NCBI GenBank assembly: GCA_013331625.1
Contig: DUGC01000056.1
Coordinates: 1 to 12,624, forward strand
DNA from: Candidatus Iainarchaeum sp.
Lineage (GTDB): Archaea; Iainarchaeota; Iainarchaeia; Iainarchaeales; Iainarchaeaceae
Length of the DNA stretch: 12,624 bases
Direction of reading: 5' to 3'
Every line of letters begins with the position of its first letter. Position 1 is the stretch's first letter. A program made the translations under genes and the position numbers. This document shows positions 11,568 to 12,624 of this stretch, in pieces. The notes under the pieces were generated by a model. It was not told where the DNA came from. It ran no database searches and was given only the letters and a program-made list of their open reading frames with translations.

Positions 11568-12624
11568 CCCGAAAGCTGCGGCAGTGATAGGGGCATCAAA
11601 CAACAAGGGCACCATCGGCTATGTGATATTTGAAAACATGAAAAAGGCCTCGATCGCAAAGGCCTACCCTGTGAACCCGAAATATGGCAAAGTGCAAGGA
11701 GTGAAGGCATACCATTCTATTTCGGATGTGCCGGGAAATATCAGCCTTGCGGTAATTGCAGTACCCGCCCCGTTCGTGCCCGGAACACTGGAAGAATGCA
11801 TGAAAAAAAAGATACCGGCAGTGATAATCGTGAGCGCGGGATTTTCCGAAGTCGGGGAATCAAAAAACACGCAGGCAATAAAAGAGCTCATCAAAAAACA
11901 CCCCGGAACGCGCGTGATGGGGCCCAACTGCGTGGGTGTGCTAAATAACTTCAACCGCGTGGACACCACATTTTTCGAGCGCAACAGGATGAAAGAGCCA
12001 AAGAAAGGGACGCTCTCATTCATCTCACAGTCAGGGGCTTTGGGATCGATGATACTTGACTGGGTTGCAACACAGCAGTTTGGCATAAACAAATTCGTCT
12101 CCTATGGGAACGCAATGGATGTTGACGAGGCAGACCTACTGGAATACTTCGGCGATGACAAGGGCACAAAAGTTATAACAGGGTACATAGAGGGGGCAAA
12201 GGAAGGGAGGAAGTTTTACAGCATCGCCCAAAAAGTGTCACGCAAAAAGCCCATCATTGTTATCAAGGGCGGGAAGAATGAGGCGACGACAAAAGCGGCA
12301 GCTTCGCACACGGGTTCTTTGGCAGGGTCCTCAAAAGTTTATGATGCGGTGTTCCACCAGGCAGGAGTGATACAGGCAGAAGATTTGCTCGACCTGTTCA
12401 GCATTGCAAAACTGCTCGAAAGGGAGCCGCTCCCAAAGGGCCGGAGGGTTCAGATCATAACAAACGGCGGGGGGGTTGGAATTGTCACTGCCGACCAGGT
12501 CATTGACAAAGGGCTCATGCTCGCAACCCCATCGCCTGCTACAATAAAAAAGCTCATGGATGCGCTGCCGATGGCAATAATATCAAACCCAATCGACCTG
12601 CTTGGCGATGCCGATGCATCGCTG
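11533..12624 (+). CDS. ADP-forming acyl-CoA synthetase (acetate-CoA ligase, ADP-forming), alpha part; 3' end beyond window
   Basis: The frame is open from ATG 11533 to the window edge (364 codons, incomplete). The CoA-binding Rossmann domain starts AAAVIGASNNKGTIGY (15-30), followed by LAVIAVPAPFVPG (72-84) and VIIVSAGFSEVGE (97-109). The succinyl-CoA-synthetase-like ligase part has MGPNCVGVLN (129-138), SFISQSGALG (162-171) and ASHTGSLAG (257-265), where H259 is the expected phosphohistidine. Next come ITNGGGVGIVTAD (309-321) and NPIDLLGDA. In archaea this enzyme makes ATP from acetyl- or acyl-CoA plus ADP and phosphate at the end of fermentation. Whether the ATP-grasp beta part is fused or separate cannot be seen. 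Its 5' end overlaps the divergent membrane-protein gene by up to 35 bp. Confidence 0.93.
   Translation, partial: MANNQSIEHFFTPKAAAVIGASNNKGTIGYVIFENMKKASIAKAYPVNPKYGKVQGVKAYHSISDVPGNISLAVIAVPAPFVPGTLEECMKKKIPAVIIVSAGFSEVGESKNTQAIKELIKKHPGTRVMGPNCVGVLNNFNRVDTTFFERNRMKEPKKGTLSFISQSGALGSMILDWVATQQFGINKFVSYGNAMDVDEADLLEYFGDDKGTKVITGYIEGAKEGRKFYSIAQKVSRKKPIIVIKGGKNEATTKAAASHTGSLAGSSKVYDAVFHQAGVIQAEDLLDLFSIAKLLEREPLPKGRRVQIITNGGGVGIVTADQVIDKGLMLATPSPATIKKLMDALPMAIISNPIDLLGDADASL

Noticed and set aside
1..12624. CRISPR array, insertion sequence or defence island
   Set aside because: No regularly spaced direct repeats, transposase-like protein, or recognised defence gene cluster was seen; the NYN and HExxH genes alone do not support such a call.

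Overview
The window is archaeal. It carries translation initiation factors aIF2-beta and aIF1A, the archaeal DUF424 protein, a RIO1 kinase, a Dim2-type two-KH protein, both subunits of DNA topoisomerase VI, an archaeal presenilin-like intramembrane protease and an ADP-forming acyl-CoA synthetase. Promoters agree: most first genes have an AT-rich TATA element centred 26-29 bp before the start codon, which implies leaderless mRNAs. Compact spacing and gene content suggest a DPANN or euryarchaeal lineage, perhaps Diapherotrites or Micrarchaeota. That placement is inference; there is no rRNA or tRNA gene here to settle it.

Layout. Positions 2-145 hold the 3' end of a probable MCM helicase (C-terminal winged helix). 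A gene-free stretch of 250-320 bp follows, with a perfect palindrome, repeated half-sites and hairpins. Next, on the + strand, come a divergent SAM methyltransferase-like gene, a ferric-reductase/MsrQ-like haem membrane protein, a YggS-type PLP protein and a presenilin homologue. A VTT/DedA-like membrane protein lies convergent on the - strand.

From 4055 to 10140 is a conserved archaeal information-processing block on the + strand: aIF2-beta, DUF424, aIF1A, [inserted NYN nuclease-like gene], RIO1, KH/Dim2, TopVIB, TopVIA. The three initiation genes are tightly packed. RIO1 and KH each have their own TATA element, and the two topoisomerase genes follow KH with 10 and 2 nt gaps and Shine-Dalgarno-like sequences. 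The block joins start-site selection, 30S maturation and chromosome topology. The NYN gene is the intruder: it has its own promoter and terminator and is broken by a frameshift exactly at a conserved acidic position.

From 10180 to about 11567 on the - strand is a two-gene unit of unknown role: a five-helix membrane protein followed by a protein with an HExxH metallopeptidase motif. Divergent from it, and overlapping its 5' end, an ADP-forming acyl-CoA synthetase alpha-type subunit begins at 11533 and runs off the window.

The items most worth a second look are the frameshifted NYN gene in the translation operon, the orphan HExxH protein with its membrane partner, the palindrome and half-site cluster upstream of the methyltransferase, and the haem protein that lacks a family histidine. 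I did not find a clear multi-gene defence system, CRISPR array, insertion sequence or tRNA.
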